From contig NZ_CP039634.1 in assembly GCF_004923295.1 (NCBI RefSeq), forward strand, positions 1,826,001-1,890,000: a DNA stretch of 64,000 nt. The letters are read 5' to 3'. Below the pieces are notes generated by a model. That model saw only the letters and a list, made by a program, of their open reading frames with translations, had not been told where the DNA came from and ran no database searches. The translations under genes were made by a program, and so were the position numbers. Below, piece after piece: positions 42,483-51,433 of the stretch (its first letter is position 1; each line of letters opens with the position of its first letter). The DNA comes from Azospirillum sp. TSH100 (GTDB taxonomy: Bacteria; Pseudomonadota; Alphaproteobacteria; Azospirillales; Azospirillaceae).

Positions 42483-44555
42483 TCATGCCGTCCGGATCTT
42501 CCCGATGAAGGCGGCGACGTCGCTGCGCAGGCCGTCGGCGTTCCGCTTCAGGGCGTCGGCCATCGACAGCACTTCCTTCGCCATCGCGCCGGCCCGGCTG
42601 GCTTCGGTACCGACAAGGGCGGCATTGTGGGAGACCTGATCGGTGCCGTCGGCGGCCTGACGGACGTTGCGGCCGATTTCGGCGGTGGCGGCGTTCTGCT
42701 CCTCCACCGCGGCGGCGACCGCGGAGATGTTCTCCTCGATGTGGGTGACGATGGTGCCGATGCCGCCGATCGCGGTGACGGTGTGGCTGGTCGCCGACTG
42801 AATTTCGGACACCTTGGCGGTGATGTCCTCCGTCGCCTTGGCGGTCTGGTTGGCGAGCTGCTTCACCTCCTGCGCCACCACGGCGAAACCCTTGCCGGCA
42901 TCGCCGGCACGGGCGGCCTCGATCGTGGCATTGAGGGCGAGCAGGTTGGTCTGGCTGGCGATGTCGGTGATCATCCGGACGATGTCCCCCACCTGCTGGG
43001 CGGAATTGCTGAGATCGGCGATGACGTCGGCGGTGTGCCGGACGTCGCTGACCGCCTGCTCCGCCATTTCGGTGGAACCGGCCATCTGCCGCCCGATCTC
43101 GGCGATGGAGGCGGTCAGCTCTTCCGTTGCGGCGGCGACGGCCTGGACGTTGTCGGAGGCTCCCTCCGAGGCACGGGCGACGGAGAGCACATGTGATTCG
43201 GTGTCCGACGCGATGCGGCTCATCTGCTCGGCATTGCCGCGAAGGCCGCTGGCGGCCCCCGCCAGCTGCTCGGCGACGGATTCGATATGACGGTCGAACT
43301 CCGTCACCAGCCGTTCAAGGCGTTCGGCCTCGCGCAGGCGCTCCTCCTGGTGCCGCTGCTGTTCGGCGGCGAGCCGGTCGGCCTCGGCGAGGCTGAGGCG
43401 GAACTGGTCCAGGCTGCGGGCCATGGCACCAAGCTCGTCGGCGCGCTCGGCGCCATGGATGGTCAGCTCGCGCTCCCCGGCTTCCAGCCGCGCCATGTCG
43501 CCGTTCAGGCGGGCGATCGGCCTTGTGATGTTGCGGACGACGAGGACCGCGATCAGCGTCATCGTCACCAGCAGGATTGCCAGACCGGCGGCCATCCCGA
43601 TCAGCCGGTTCATCGAATCCTGCGCGTCGCGGCTGGCCAGACCGATCAGGTCGTTGGCCACGTGGGTCTCGACGCTGCGCAGCATGTCGATGGTGGTGGT
43701 GATGGTGTCGAACCACTTTCCGGCATCGACCCCCTGGTTGCCGGCCCCATAGGCGGAGGCGACCCCGATCCGCCGCATCCGCTCCACCTCTGCGACGGCC
43801 GGTCCGGCGACGGTCTGGTCATAGTAGCGTGCCTGCTCCGCCGTCAGCTTGTTCTTCAAGCCGCTCATCAGCGCCTTGTACTCGCCCGACAGTTCGATGA
43901 AGCGCTCATGCGCGTCGGCGGGGAAGCTGTCCTTGCGGAAGGCGCCGCCACCGACAGCGCGCTGCTGGCCCAGCCGTTCCTTAGCCTCCGACAGGGAGAC
44001 CATGGCATCGGCGGCGCGCAGCTGGTCGCTGTCGTCTGACAGGGATCGGGCCTGTCCGGCGGCGTCCAGCAGCTTGCGGATCATGGCGGTGTAGTTCCCG
44101 ACGGCCTCCAGGGAGGATTGCGCCATGCCGTCGACGCCTGTGCGCAGACCGGCCAGCTGCGACAATGCGTCGCGGGCACCCGCCATCGCCCCGGCCATCC
44201 GGGAATCGCGGATGCGGGTGTCGGCGAATTGCCGGTTCAAATCGGCGAGCCGCGCGTCGGAAACGGTCCGCACGGTCTGCATGCGCTGGCGGTCGTCGTC
44301 CCGCTTGCCGCTGAGGAAGATCGAAGAGGACCCGCGTTCCTTTTGCAACTCGTGCACCAGGCTCGTCATGTCCACCGACAGGCGAGTGACGGAGGCGAGA
44401 TCGGCGGCCCGGCGGCTGGATTCGACCTGTTCCCACACCAGAAGCGATGACAGCACAATCACGCCCGCCATCGGAACCGACAGGGCAAGCGCCATCTTCC
44501 GCGTGAAACGCATGTTTCCGAGCAGGCCGTCAGCAATCTTCAGAAGCGAAGTCAT
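42483..44555 (-). CDS. Methyl-accepting chemotaxis protein with NIT (nitrate/nitrite-sensing) domain
   Basis: A 690-residue chemoreceptor. TM1 is [18 protein letters not shown] near 25-42. A large periplasmic NIT-type sensor (about 45-300) starts with the hallmark [20 protein letters not shown]2 is [19 protein letters not shown] near 318. HAMP follows, then the MCP signalling domain with [23 protein letters not shown] domains sense nitrate or nitrite in several bacteria, so nitrate/nitrite taxis is a reasonable hypothesis. The start at 44555 follows GGAG at seven bases. Its C-terminus lacks an obvious CheR-binding pentapeptide. Confidence 0.9.
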   Translation of the reverse strand: MTSLLKIADGLLGNMRFTRKMALALSVPMAGVIVLSSLLVWEQVESSRRAADLASVTRLSVDMTSLVHELQKERGSSSIFLSGKRDDDRQRMQTVRTVSDARLADLNRQFADTRIRDSRMAGAMAGARDALSQLAGLRTGVDGMAQSSLEAVGNYTAMIRKLLDAAGQARSLSDDSDQLRAADAMVSLSEAKERLGQQRAVGGGAFRKDSFPADAHERFIELSGEYKALMSGLKNKLTAEQARYYDQTVAGPAVAEVERMRRIGVASAYGAGNQGVDAGKWFDTITTTIDMLRSVETHVANDLIGLASRDAQDSMNRLIGMAAGLAILLVTMTLIAVLVVRNITRPIARLNGDMARLEAGERELTIHGAERADELGAMARSLDQFRLSLAEADRLAAEQQRHQEERLREAERLERLVTEFDRHIESVAEQLAGAASGLRGNAEQMSRIASDTESHVLSVARASEGASDNVQAVAAATEELTASIAEIGRQMAGSTEMAEQAVSDVRHTADVIADLSNSAQQVGDIVRMITDIASQTNLLALNATIEAARAGDAGKGFAVVAQEVKQLANQTAKATEDITAKVSEIQSATSHTVTAIGGIGTIVTHIEENISAVAAAVEEQNAATAEIGRNVRQAADGTDQVSHNAALVGTEASRAGAMAKEVLSMADALKRNADGLRSDVAAFIGKIRTA

Positions 44556-44895
44556 GTCATCTCTCCACCCGGCAGGACCGTTCAGCACCAAAGGCCAGCA
44601 CCTGGGGCCAGCACCTAGGGATTGTTATCAGGGGCCTAAGGACCGTCCCGAAGGGCGAGGGTATGAAAGCTAATCGGTTAAGACACAGTTAGGTTTGACC
44701 GCAATATGAATGAGGGAATTGCGTTATCCTTCGGTGGGGGCAGCCTTGGCGGGCAATCGGGAGCCAAGCGTGGCCGCATTGGCCTGCAACGCGAAATTTG
44801 CCTCGCTTCCGTCGCGTCGGGGCGGTAGAACGTCAGTCCCGGTCCGCAGGTCTCTTGGGTTCGTGGCGTGACCGGAGCGGTCTTCCGGAGCGTCC
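44556..44895. other. Divergent promoter region of chemoreceptor and aminotransferase genes
   Basis: A 340-base gap. It contains an 11-base direct repeat, GGCCAGCACCT, at 44593-44603 and 44606-44616 (13-base period). A less GC-rich stretch at 44665-44730 may carry the divergent promoters. No gene or clear operator was seen. Confidence 0.4.
44593..44616. repeat. 11-base tandem direct repeat
   Basis: GGCCAGCACCT occurs twice with a 13-base period, about 40-60 bases upstream of the NIT chemoreceptor start on its strand. It may be a regulator site or a chance duplication. Confidence 0.4.
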
Positions 44896-46170
44896 ATGTC
44901 CAACACCGAATTCCATCGCATCAAGCGCCTGCCGCCCTACGTCTTCGCCGAAGTCAACGCGATGAAGGCGCGAGCCCGAGCTAATGGCGCTGACATCATC
45001 GACCTCGGCATGGGCAATCCCGACCAGGCGACCCCGCAGCACATCGTCGACAAGCTGGTCGAGGCCGTGCGCGATCCGAAGACGCACCGCTACTCGAATT
45101 CCCGCGGCATCCCCGGCCTGCGCAAGGCCCATGCCGCCTATTACAAGCGCCGCTTCAACGTCGATGTCGATCCCGAGACCGAGTGCATCGTCACCATCGG
45201 CTCGAAGGAAGGTCTGGCCAATCTCGCCCAGGCGATCACCAGCCCGGGTGACATCATCCTGGTGCCGAACCCGTCCTACCCGATCCATCCGTTCGGCTTC
45301 ATCCTGGCCGGCGCCTCGGTGCGCCATCTGCCGGTGGGCATGGAGAACGGGGCGTCGACCGACATCGACAGCTTCATGATCATGCTGGAGCGCGCCGTCC
45401 GCCACAGCGTGCCGAAGCCGCTGGCGCTGGTGCTGAACTATCCGTCGAACCCGACGGCCGAGGTGGTGGGGCTGGACTTCTACCGCCCGATCGTCGAGTT
45501 CTGCCGCAAGCACGGCATCTATATCCTGTCCGATCTGGCCTATGCCGAGATCTTCTTCGACAACGACCCGCCGCCGTCGATCCTGGAGATCCCGGAAGCG
45601 CGTGAGATCGCCGTCGAATTCACCTCGATGTCGAAGACCTATTCGATGGCCGGCTGGCGCATCGGCTTCGCCACTGGCAACAAGACGCTGATCACAGCAC
45701 TGGCCCGCATCAAGTCGTACCTCGACTATGGCGCCTTCACGCCGATCCAGGTCGCCGCCGCCGCCGCGCTGAACGGTCCGCAGGACTGCGTCCAGCAGGT
45801 GCGCGACATGTACAAGCAGCGCCGCGACGTGATGATCGAGGGGCTGGCCGCAGCCGGCTGGGAAGTGCCGAGCCCGAAGGCGTCGATGTTCGCCTGGGCG
45901 CCGATCCCGCCGCAGTTCGCCCATCTCGGCTCGCTGGAATTCTCCAAGCTGCTGCTGCAGCAGGCGGAAGTCGCGGTGGCGCCCGGCATCGGCTTCGGCG
46001 AATACGGCGATGGCCATGTCCGTCTGGCGATGGTGGAGAATGTCCACCGCATCCGCCAGGCGACCCGCAACATCAAGGAGTTCTTCCGCTCCAACGCCGG
46101 CGGCGTTGCGGCGAGCAAGGACCCGGTGGCCCGCGCCGCCCTTCTGGAATCCGAGAAAGCGAAAGCCTGA
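44896..46170 (+). CDS. PLP-dependent aminotransferase, AlaC / class I family
   Basis: A 424-residue fold-type I aminotransferase. The PLP Lys is Lys247 in SMSKTYSMAGWRIGF, with supporting motifs GSKEGLANLAQA, NYPSNPTA and SDLAYAEI. Relatives in alphaproteobacteria are annotated as alanine-synthesising (AlaC-like) or LL-diaminopimelate aminotransferases; the sequence alone does not decide. The start follows GGAG at five bases. Its TGA overlaps the hom start (TGATG), so both should be co-translated, pointing to amino-acid biosynthesis from aspartate or pyruvate. Confidence 0.92.
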   Translation: MSNTEFHRIKRLPPYVFAEVNAMKARARANGADIIDLGMGNPDQATPQHIVDKLVEAVRDPKTHRYSNSRGIPGLRKAHAAYYKRRFNVDVDPETECIVTIGSKEGLANLAQAITSPGDIILVPNPSYPIHPFGFILAGASVRHLPVGMENGASTDIDSFMIMLERAVRHSVPKPLALVLNYPSNPTAEVVGLDFYRPIVEFCRKHGIYILSDLAYAEIFFDNDPPPSILEIPEAREIAVEFTSMSKTYSMAGWRIGFATGNKTLITALARIKSYLDYGAFTPIQVAAAAALNGPQDCVQQVRDMYKQRRDVMIEGLAAAGWEVPSPKASMFAWAPIPPQFAHLGSLEFSKLLLQQAEVAVAPGIGFGEYGDGHVRLAMVENVHRIRQATRNIKEFFRSNAGGVAASKDPVARAALLESEKAKA

Positions 46171-47474
46171 TGCCGAACGCCCAGCAAGCCCCCCTGAAAA
46201 TCGCCGTCGCCGGCCTTGGTACGGTCGGCGCCGGCGTCCTGAAGCTGCTGGACGCCCAAAGCTCGCTGATCGAACAGCGCTGCGGCCGCCGGATCGAGGT
46301 GGTCGCGGTCAGTGCGCGGTCGAAGGGCAAGGACCGCGGCGTCGATCTGTCGAAGGTCCAATGGTTCGACGATCCCGTCGCCATGGCGGCCCAATCTGGC
46401 GCCGATCTGGTGGTGGAGCTGATCGGCGGGTCGGAAGGCCCGGCGCGCGACACCGTCGCCACGGCGCTGGAGACCGGCAAGCATGTGGTCACCGCCAACA
46501 AGGCGCTGCTGGCCGTCCATGGCACCGAGATCGCCCGGAAGGCGGAATCCGGCGGTCTGACCGTCGCCTTCGAGGCGGCGGTGGCCGGCGGGATTCCGAT
46601 CATCAAGGGGCTGCGTGAAGGTCTGGCCGGCAATGCCGTGTCGGAAATCCATGGCATCCTGAACGGCACCTGCAACTATATCCTGACGGAGATGCGGACC
46701 ACCGGCCGCGACTTCGCCGACGTGCTGGCCGACGCCCAGGCGCTCGGCTATGCCGAGGCCGACCCCAGCTTCGACATCGACGGTGTCGATGCCGCGCACA
46801 AGCTGGCGATCCTCGCTTCGGTCGCTTTCGGCACGCCGGTCGATTTTTCCGCCGTCTATATCGAGGGCATCCGGCAGGTCTCGGCGGTCGATTTCGACTA
46901 TGCCGACCAGTTGGGCTTCCGCATCAAGCTGCTGGGCATCGCCCGGCGTACCGATGCCGGCATCGAACAGCGTGTGCATCCCTGCATGGTGCCGAAGACA
47001 GCACCGATCGCGTCGGTGGACGGCGTGTTCAATGCCGTGGTGGCGCAGGCCGATTTCGCCGACCGGGTGCTGTTCGTCGGCCGCGGCGCCGGTGCCGGCC
47101 CGACCGCGTCCGCCGTGGTCGCCGACCTGATCGACATCGCCCGCGGGCGGTCCACGCCCACCTTCGGCGTTCCGGCCGATCGGCTGAGCGCGGCAACCCC
47201 CTCGCCGATGGAAGCGCGCCGCGGGTCGTACTACGTCCGCCTGATGGTCGTGGACCGCCCCGGTGTGATAGCGGATATCGCAGCGGCGATGCGTGACCAG
47301 AACGTCTCCATGGAGCAGTTCCTTCAGCGTGGCCGCTCGCCGGGCGAAGGCGTTCCGGTTGTCCTGACCACCCACGACACCGACGAGGCGGCCATGCAGC
47401 GCGCGCTCGCGACCATCGCGGCCAGTGACAGCGTGCTGGAGCCGCCGCGGATGATCCGGATCGAGCAGTTCTGA
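46170..47474 (+). CDS. hom: Homoserine dehydrogenase with ACT domain
   Basis: A 434-residue enzyme reducing aspartate semialdehyde to homoserine for threonine and methionine synthesis. It has the Rossmann motif VAGLGTVGAGVLKLL, NKALLAVHG, the catalytic-domain sequence EIHGILNGTCNYILTEM and EADPSFDIDG. The C-terminal ACT domain (about 350-430; YYVRLMVVDRPGVIADIAAAM) probably mediates feedback by threonine. It overlaps the aminotransferase gene and precedes glpX by 66 bases, an order conserved in alphaproteobacteria. Confidence 0.97.
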   Translation: MPNAQQAPLKIAVAGLGTVGAGVLKLLDAQSSLIEQRCGRRIEVVAVSARSKGKDRGVDLSKVQWFDDPVAMAAQSGADLVVELIGGSEGPARDTVATALETGKHVVTANKALLAVHGTEIARKAESGGLTVAFEAAVAGGIPIIKGLREGLAGNAVSEIHGILNGTCNYILTEMRTTGRDFADVLADAQALGYAEADPSFDIDGVDAAHKLAILASVAFGTPVDFSAVYIEGIRQVSAVDFDYADQLGFRIKLLGIARRTDAGIEQRVHPCMVPKTAPIASVDGVFNAVVAQADFADRVLFVGRGAGAGPTASAVVADLIDIARGRSTPTFGVPADRLSAATPSPMEARRGSYYVRLMVVDRPGVIADIAAAMRDQNVSMEQFLQRGRSPGEGVPVVLTTHDTDEAAMQRALATIAASDSVLEPPRMIRIEQF

Positions 47475-47540
47475 TCGGGACCGTTTCCCACCATAACCAA
47501 ACACAGCCTGATACGACCGAAGAGTCGGGGGGAGCACACG

Positions 47541-48542
47541 ATGTCTACGCCGTCTACGCATGTCGACCTGTCCCACATGGACCGCAACCTCGCGCTGGAG
47601 GCCGTCCGCGTGACCGAGGCCGCCGCCCTGTCGGCCTCGCTGCTGATGGGCCGCGGCGACGAGAAGCTGGCCGACCAGGCCGCCGTCGATGCCATGCGCC
47701 AGGCGCTCAACACCCTTTACATCGACGGCACCGTCGTGATCGGCGAGGGTGAGCGCGACGAGGCCCCGATGCTGTACATCGGCGAGAAGGTCGGCGCCGG
47801 CATCGGCTCCGGCCCGAAGGTCGACATCGCGCTCGACCCGCTGGAAGGCACCACCATCTGCGCGACCGGCGGCCCGAACTCGCTGGCCGTCATCGCCATG
47901 GCGGAGGAGGGCGGCTTCCTGAACGCCCCCGACGTCTACATGGACAAGATCGCCGTCGGCGCCGGCCTGCCGGAAAACATCGTCGATCTGGACGAGACCC
48001 CGGCCAACAACCTGAAGGCCCTGGCAAAGGCCAAGGGCACCGAGGTGCAGGAACTGCTGGTCTGCATCCTGAACCGTCCGCGCCATGCCGAGCTGATCGC
48101 CCGCGTCCGTGAAGCCGGCGCCCGCATCATGCTGATCAATGACGGCGACGTGTCGGGCGTCATCGCCACCAGCCAGGCCGGCACCGGTGTCGACATGTAT
48201 GTCGGTTCCGGCGGCGCGCCGGAAGGCGTCCTGGCCGCCGCGGCGCTGCGCTGCATCGGCGGTCAGTTCCAGGGCCGTCTGCTGTTCCGCAACGACGACG
48301 AGAAGGCCCGCGCCGCCAAGTGGGGCGTGACCGATCTCGACAAGAAGTACAGCCTGCATGAGCTGGCGCGCGGCAATGTCATGTTCGCCGCCACCGGCGT
48401 CACCGACGGCGCCATGCTGAAGGGCGTCCGCCGCTTCCCCGGCGGCGCCTACACCCACTCGGTCATCATGCGCTCCAAGTCGGGCACGGTCCGCTACATC
48501 GAGGCGCACCACAACCTGTCGCGCAAAGTCAGCGTGAAGTAA
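47541..48542 (+). CDS. glpX: Fructose-1,6-bisphosphatase class II (GlpX)
   Basis: A 333-residue Li+-sensitive-type phosphatase of gluconeogenesis (some members also act on sedoheptulose bisphosphate). Motifs include GEGERDEAPMLYIGEKVG, the metal/substrate site DIALDPLEGTTICATGGPNS, and the C-terminal AATGVTDGAMLKGVRRFPGG. GGAG precedes the start at about eight bases. It is probably cotranscribed with hom and is followed by a strong terminator. Confidence 0.97.
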   Translation: MSTPSTHVDLSHMDRNLALEAVRVTEAAALSASLLMGRGDEKLADQAAVDAMRQALNTLYIDGTVVIGEGERDEAPMLYIGEKVGAGIGSGPKVDIALDPLEGTTICATGGPNSLAVIAMAEEGGFLNAPDVYMDKIAVGAGLPENIVDLDETPANNLKALAKAKGTEVQELLVCILNRPRHAELIARVREAGARIMLINDGDVSGVIATSQAGTGVDMYVGSGGAPEGVLAAAALRCIGGQFQGRLLFRNDDEKARAAKWGVTDLDKKYSLHELARGNVMFAATGVTDGAMLKGVRRFPGGAYTHSVIMRSKSGTVRYIEAHHNLSRKVSVK

Positions 48543-48575
48543 GCGAGGCAGCGGCCAAGCCACTGTTCCGAAAGG

Positions 48576-48607
48576 CGCGCGGAGGGAAACCTCCGCGCGC
48601 TTTTTTG
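48576..48607 (+). terminator. Rho-independent terminator after glpX
   Basis: GCGCGCGGAGG (48576-48586) pairs perfectly with CCTCCGCGCGC (48591-48601) around a GAAA tetraloop, followed by TTTTTT. It is a very strong intrinsic terminator. Confidence 0.95.
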
Positions 48608-48750
48608 TGCCCGCGTTGATTTGCCTACGAAGGTTCTATCGAATTCGCGCAGGTCTGCCGCCGCCGGGCCGCAGAGGGGTTGCCATTGATTTCGCGGGTG
48701 CAAAAGGCAAAATAGGCTCATGTAATTGGCGCCAAGCGCAGGAGATCAAC

Positions 48751-48963
48751 ATGGCCTACTCTTCGATGCAGTCTTCGTCCGGTGAATTGTTTGCGGCCGG
48801 AACAAAGGAAAGCACCCTCTTTCAACGTGTCGTTCATTGGGTTCGCGAGCGGGTTGAACTTTACCGCGCGGAAAGTGAGCTGAACCACATGTCCGACGCC
48901 GAACTGTCCGACATCGGACTGACCCGCGGTGAGATCCACATCGCGGTGCGTCGCGGTTTCTGA
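48751..48963 (+). CDS. DUF1127 small protein (YjiS-like)
   Basis: A 70-residue protein whose C-terminal half is a DUF1127 domain (ELNHMSDAELSDIGLTRGEI), a small basic motif frequent in alphaproteobacteria. In other species such proteins influence RNA turnover, phosphate or carbon metabolism. The start at 48751 follows GGAG at six bases. It stands alone between two terminators and is probably a single-gene unit. Confidence 0.88.
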   Translation: MAYSSMQSSSGELFAAGTKESTLFQRVVHWVRERVELYRAESELNHMSDAELSDIGLTRGEIHIAVRRGF

Positions 48964-49033
48964 CCGACGGTCTCTCGAAAGGTTTGCCCACGGCGTTTGG
49001 CACAAGGTCGCCAATCGAGTCCCGAATGCGGAG

Positions 49034-49058
49034 AGCCCCGGAAATTTGCCGGGGCTTT
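49034..49058 (+). terminator. Terminator-like hairpin after DUF1127 gene
   Basis: AGCCCCGG (49034-49041) pairs with CCGGGGCT (49049-49056) around a seven-base loop, ending in a short T-run. It is a moderate terminator in the right place. Confidence 0.65.
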
Positions 49059-49246
49059 CGCATATGAACCTGCTTTAACCTTTTCTTCATGGACCCTGCC
49101 CATGCGGCACATATGCCTGGGAGGGGTTGCGCGCTGCAGCATGATTATGGTTAATGCAGTTTAACATTAACCCCGGTTCTGTTCAAAAATGGAAACGGGG
49201 CGCCTTCGGGAACCCCATCATCCTCCATGAGAGCCGTGGTCGAAGC

Positions 49247-50458
49247 ATGAGTCTCATTCATCGCCTTCAGTCGCTGGAAGCGGAGCGCGATGCCGCCCGG
49301 GAGGAAGCCGAGCGCGCCAATCTCGCCAAATCCAAGTTCCTCGCTGCCGCCAGCCACGACCTCCGCCAGCCCCTCCAGGCCCTGTTCTTCCTGTCCGCTG
49401 CACTTGCCCGCCATGTCGGCGACCATAATGGCCGCGATCTGCTGTCCCGCCTCGACCAGGGGCTGGATACCATGAAGGGTCTGCTGGACGGGTTGCTGGA
49501 GGTGTCGCGTCTGGAGGCCGGCGTGGTAACGCCGGTGTTGGACACCTTCGAGGTCGGCGAGATCACCGACGCACTCGACGCCGCCTATGGCGAACAGGCG
49601 ACCGCCAAGGGGCTGGTCTGGCGGGTGGAGAGCTGCGAGGCGGTGCTGCGCAGTGACCGCGGCCTGCTGATGCAGTTGCTGCGCAATCTGGTCGACAACG
49701 CGCTGCGCTATACCGAGGCCGGGGCGATCCGCATCCGCTGCCGAATCGATGCCGGGCCAGACGGCGACCGTTTGGCCATCGAGGTGCAGGACACCGGCAT
49801 TGGCATCCCCCCCGAACACCTCGACCGCATCTTCGAAGAGTTCCATCAGGTCGGCAACCCGGAGCGCGACCGGCTGCGCGGGCTGGGCCTCGGGCTCGCC
49901 ATCGTCCGGCGGCTGTCGCAACTGCTCGACCATCCGGTGCAGGTGCGCTCGGTACAGGGGCAGGGCTCGGCCTTCCGCGTTCTGGTGCCGCTGGCGCCGG
50001 CCCGTTTCCTGGCTGGACGGGCAGGGGGGCCGGAACGGCCGCCGGTGATCGACCGGCCGCGTCTGGCCGTGCTGGTCGATGACGACGCGGTGGTGCTGCT
50101 GGGCTTGCAGACGGTGCTCACCGAATGGGGCTTCCGCGTCGTCGCCGCCGACAGCGCCGACCGGGCGATGGACCGGCTGGAGTCGCTGGGGCGGGTGCCC
50201 GACATCGTCATCGCCGATTACCGGCTGCGCGAGGGGAGGGTCGGCACCGAAGTGATCCGCCGCGTGCGCGGACGTTATGGTGCGGAGGTTCCAGCCCTGA
50301 TCCTGACCGGGGAGACCGGAGCCGACACGTTGGCCGATGCCTCGGCCCATGGCGTCGCTGTCTTGCACAAGCCGGTCACCCCGCGCCAGCTCCAGGCAGA
50401 GGTCGACCGCCAACTGCGGATCAAGCGCGATAAAGGTGTCGCCCAAGCGGCGCAATAA
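49247..50458 (+). CDS. Hybrid histidine kinase with C-terminal receiver
   Basis: A 403-residue soluble protein. A short coiled-coil leads into HisKA with phospho-acceptor His37 in AAASHDLRQPLQAL. The HATPase domain (about 135-245) has NLVDNALRY, DTGIGIP and GLGLGLAIVRR. The receiver (about 275-395) has VLVDDDAVVLLG, phospho-acceptor Asp324 in VIADYRLREG, Thr in LTGETG and Lys in HKPVT. It has no sensory domain of its own, so it probably takes input from partner proteins. The start is uncertain: ATG 49154 would add 31 residues, but neither start has a good ribosome binding site. It converges on a small unknown gene. Confidence 0.9.
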   Translation: MSLIHRLQSLEAERDAAREEAERANLAKSKFLAAASHDLRQPLQALFFLSAALARHVGDHNGRDLLSRLDQGLDTMKGLLDGLLEVSRLEAGVVTPVLDTFEVGEITDALDAAYGEQATAKGLVWRVESCEAVLRSDRGLLMQLLRNLVDNALRYTEAGAIRIRCRIDAGPDGDRLAIEVQDTGIGIPPEHLDRIFEEFHQVGNPERDRLRGLGLGLAIVRRLSQLLDHPVQVRSVQGQGSAFRVLVPLAPARFLAGRAGGPERPPVIDRPRLAVLVDDDAVVLLGLQTVLTEWGFRVVAADSADRAMDRLESLGRVPDIVIADYRLREGRVGTEVIRRVRGRYGAEVPALILTGETGADTLADASAHGVAVLHKPVTPRQLQAEVDRQLRIKRDKGVAQAAQ

Positions 50459-50506
50459 GGGGCGGTACAATAGGGAGCGGCGCAGCAGCTCCGCTTTGGC
50501 GGTTTC

Positions 50507-50824
50507 TCAAATCAGCGCACCCTGGCGCGCATCGTCCTCCGCCTCGTCGGCCGGGGTGACGTCACCGCGGCCGTGTGCTTCCAATGCGGTGCGGCCGGCT
50601 TCCGTCAGGCGGCAGACAAGCCAGTCCGGCTTCAGCGGGTTGTCGAACCAACGCTCCGCCCATCCAGCCTTCAGGCAGGCTTCCACCGTCGGCTTCTTCA
50701 CCCGCTGCCCGCGCTCGTCGAACAGCGGCAGCTTGCCGCCCGGCTGGTCCAGGCCACGGCGCAGCCACGCCCCCTGGACGTCGGACGGGGTGCTGCGGGA
50801 CGAGGAACGGCGGGGCTTGGCCAT
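50507..50824 (-). CDS. Small protein of unknown function
   Basis: A 105-residue protein beginning MAKPRRSSSRS, basic at the N-terminus and acidic at the C-terminus. The middle (about 35-90) looks ordered, with KKPTVEACLKAGWAERWF and LVCRLTEAGRTALEAHG. The second part is similar in form to a winged-helix wing and final helix, so nucleic-acid binding is possible. No family is recognised. It is divergent from cutA (126 bases) and converges on the hybrid kinase gene. Confidence 0.6.
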   Translation of the reverse strand: MAKPRRSSSRSTPSDVQGAWLRRGLDQPGGKLPLFDERGQRVKKPTVEACLKAGWAERWFDNPLKPDWLVCRLTEAGRTALEAHGRGDVTPADEAEDDARQGALI

Positions 50825-50950
50825 GGGACGGGCTGCTCTTGCGGTACGGGATCGGACAGGGCTTGCCGGCCCCGGTGGGGGCTGTGGCAAAGTGCGGGCA
50901 TCCTACGCGAAAGCGCAGCACGGTGCATCGAAAAGGAGGGAGTCTTCCCT

Positions 50951-51295
50951 ATGCCGGAAACCAGCCCCGATGCCGACACGGACGATCTGGTCCTCGCCTA
51001 CATCACCGCCGGCTCGAAGGAGGAGGCCCTGCGCATCGGCCGCAGTCTGGTGGAGGAACGGCTGGCCGCCTGCGCCAACGTGCTGGACGGCATGACCTCG
51101 GTCTATCGCTGGAACGGTACGGTGGAGCAGGCCGACGAGGCGGTGCTGATCGCCAAGACCCGATCCTCCCTGTTCGACCGGCTGACCGCCCGCGTGCGCG
51201 ACCTGCACAGCTACGACACGCCCTGCGTTGTCGAACTGGCTGTGGGACGCGGCAACCCGCCCTATCTGGACTGGCTGCGGGCGGAGACGGCCTGA
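50951..51295 (+). CDS. cutA: Divalent-cation tolerance protein CutA
   Basis: A 114-residue trimeric CutA1-fold protein. Family motifs are clear: AYITAGSKEEALRIGRSLVE, RLAACANVLDGMTSVYRWNG, EAVLIAKTRSSLFDRL and HSYDTPCVVELAV. It was first linked to copper tolerance but general physiological function remains unclear. The start at 50951 follows AGGAGG at ten bases. moeA follows on the same strand after 138 bases. Confidence 0.95.
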   Translation: MPETSPDADTDDLVLAYITAGSKEEALRIGRSLVEERLAACANVLDGMTSVYRWNGTVEQADEAVLIAKTRSSLFDRLTARVRDLHSYDTPCVVELAVGRGNPPYLDWLRAETA

Positions 51296-51433
51296 GGCGC
51301 CGAATTGCGGGAAGATCGAAACGGAGTCTTGACGCCGATCAAAGGCGTGGGCTGCATTTGTCTCTAGGAAGGCCGCCGGCCCCCCTGATTCCGGCCCATT
51401 CATCCCGGCCCATTCATCAAGGACATCGAGATC

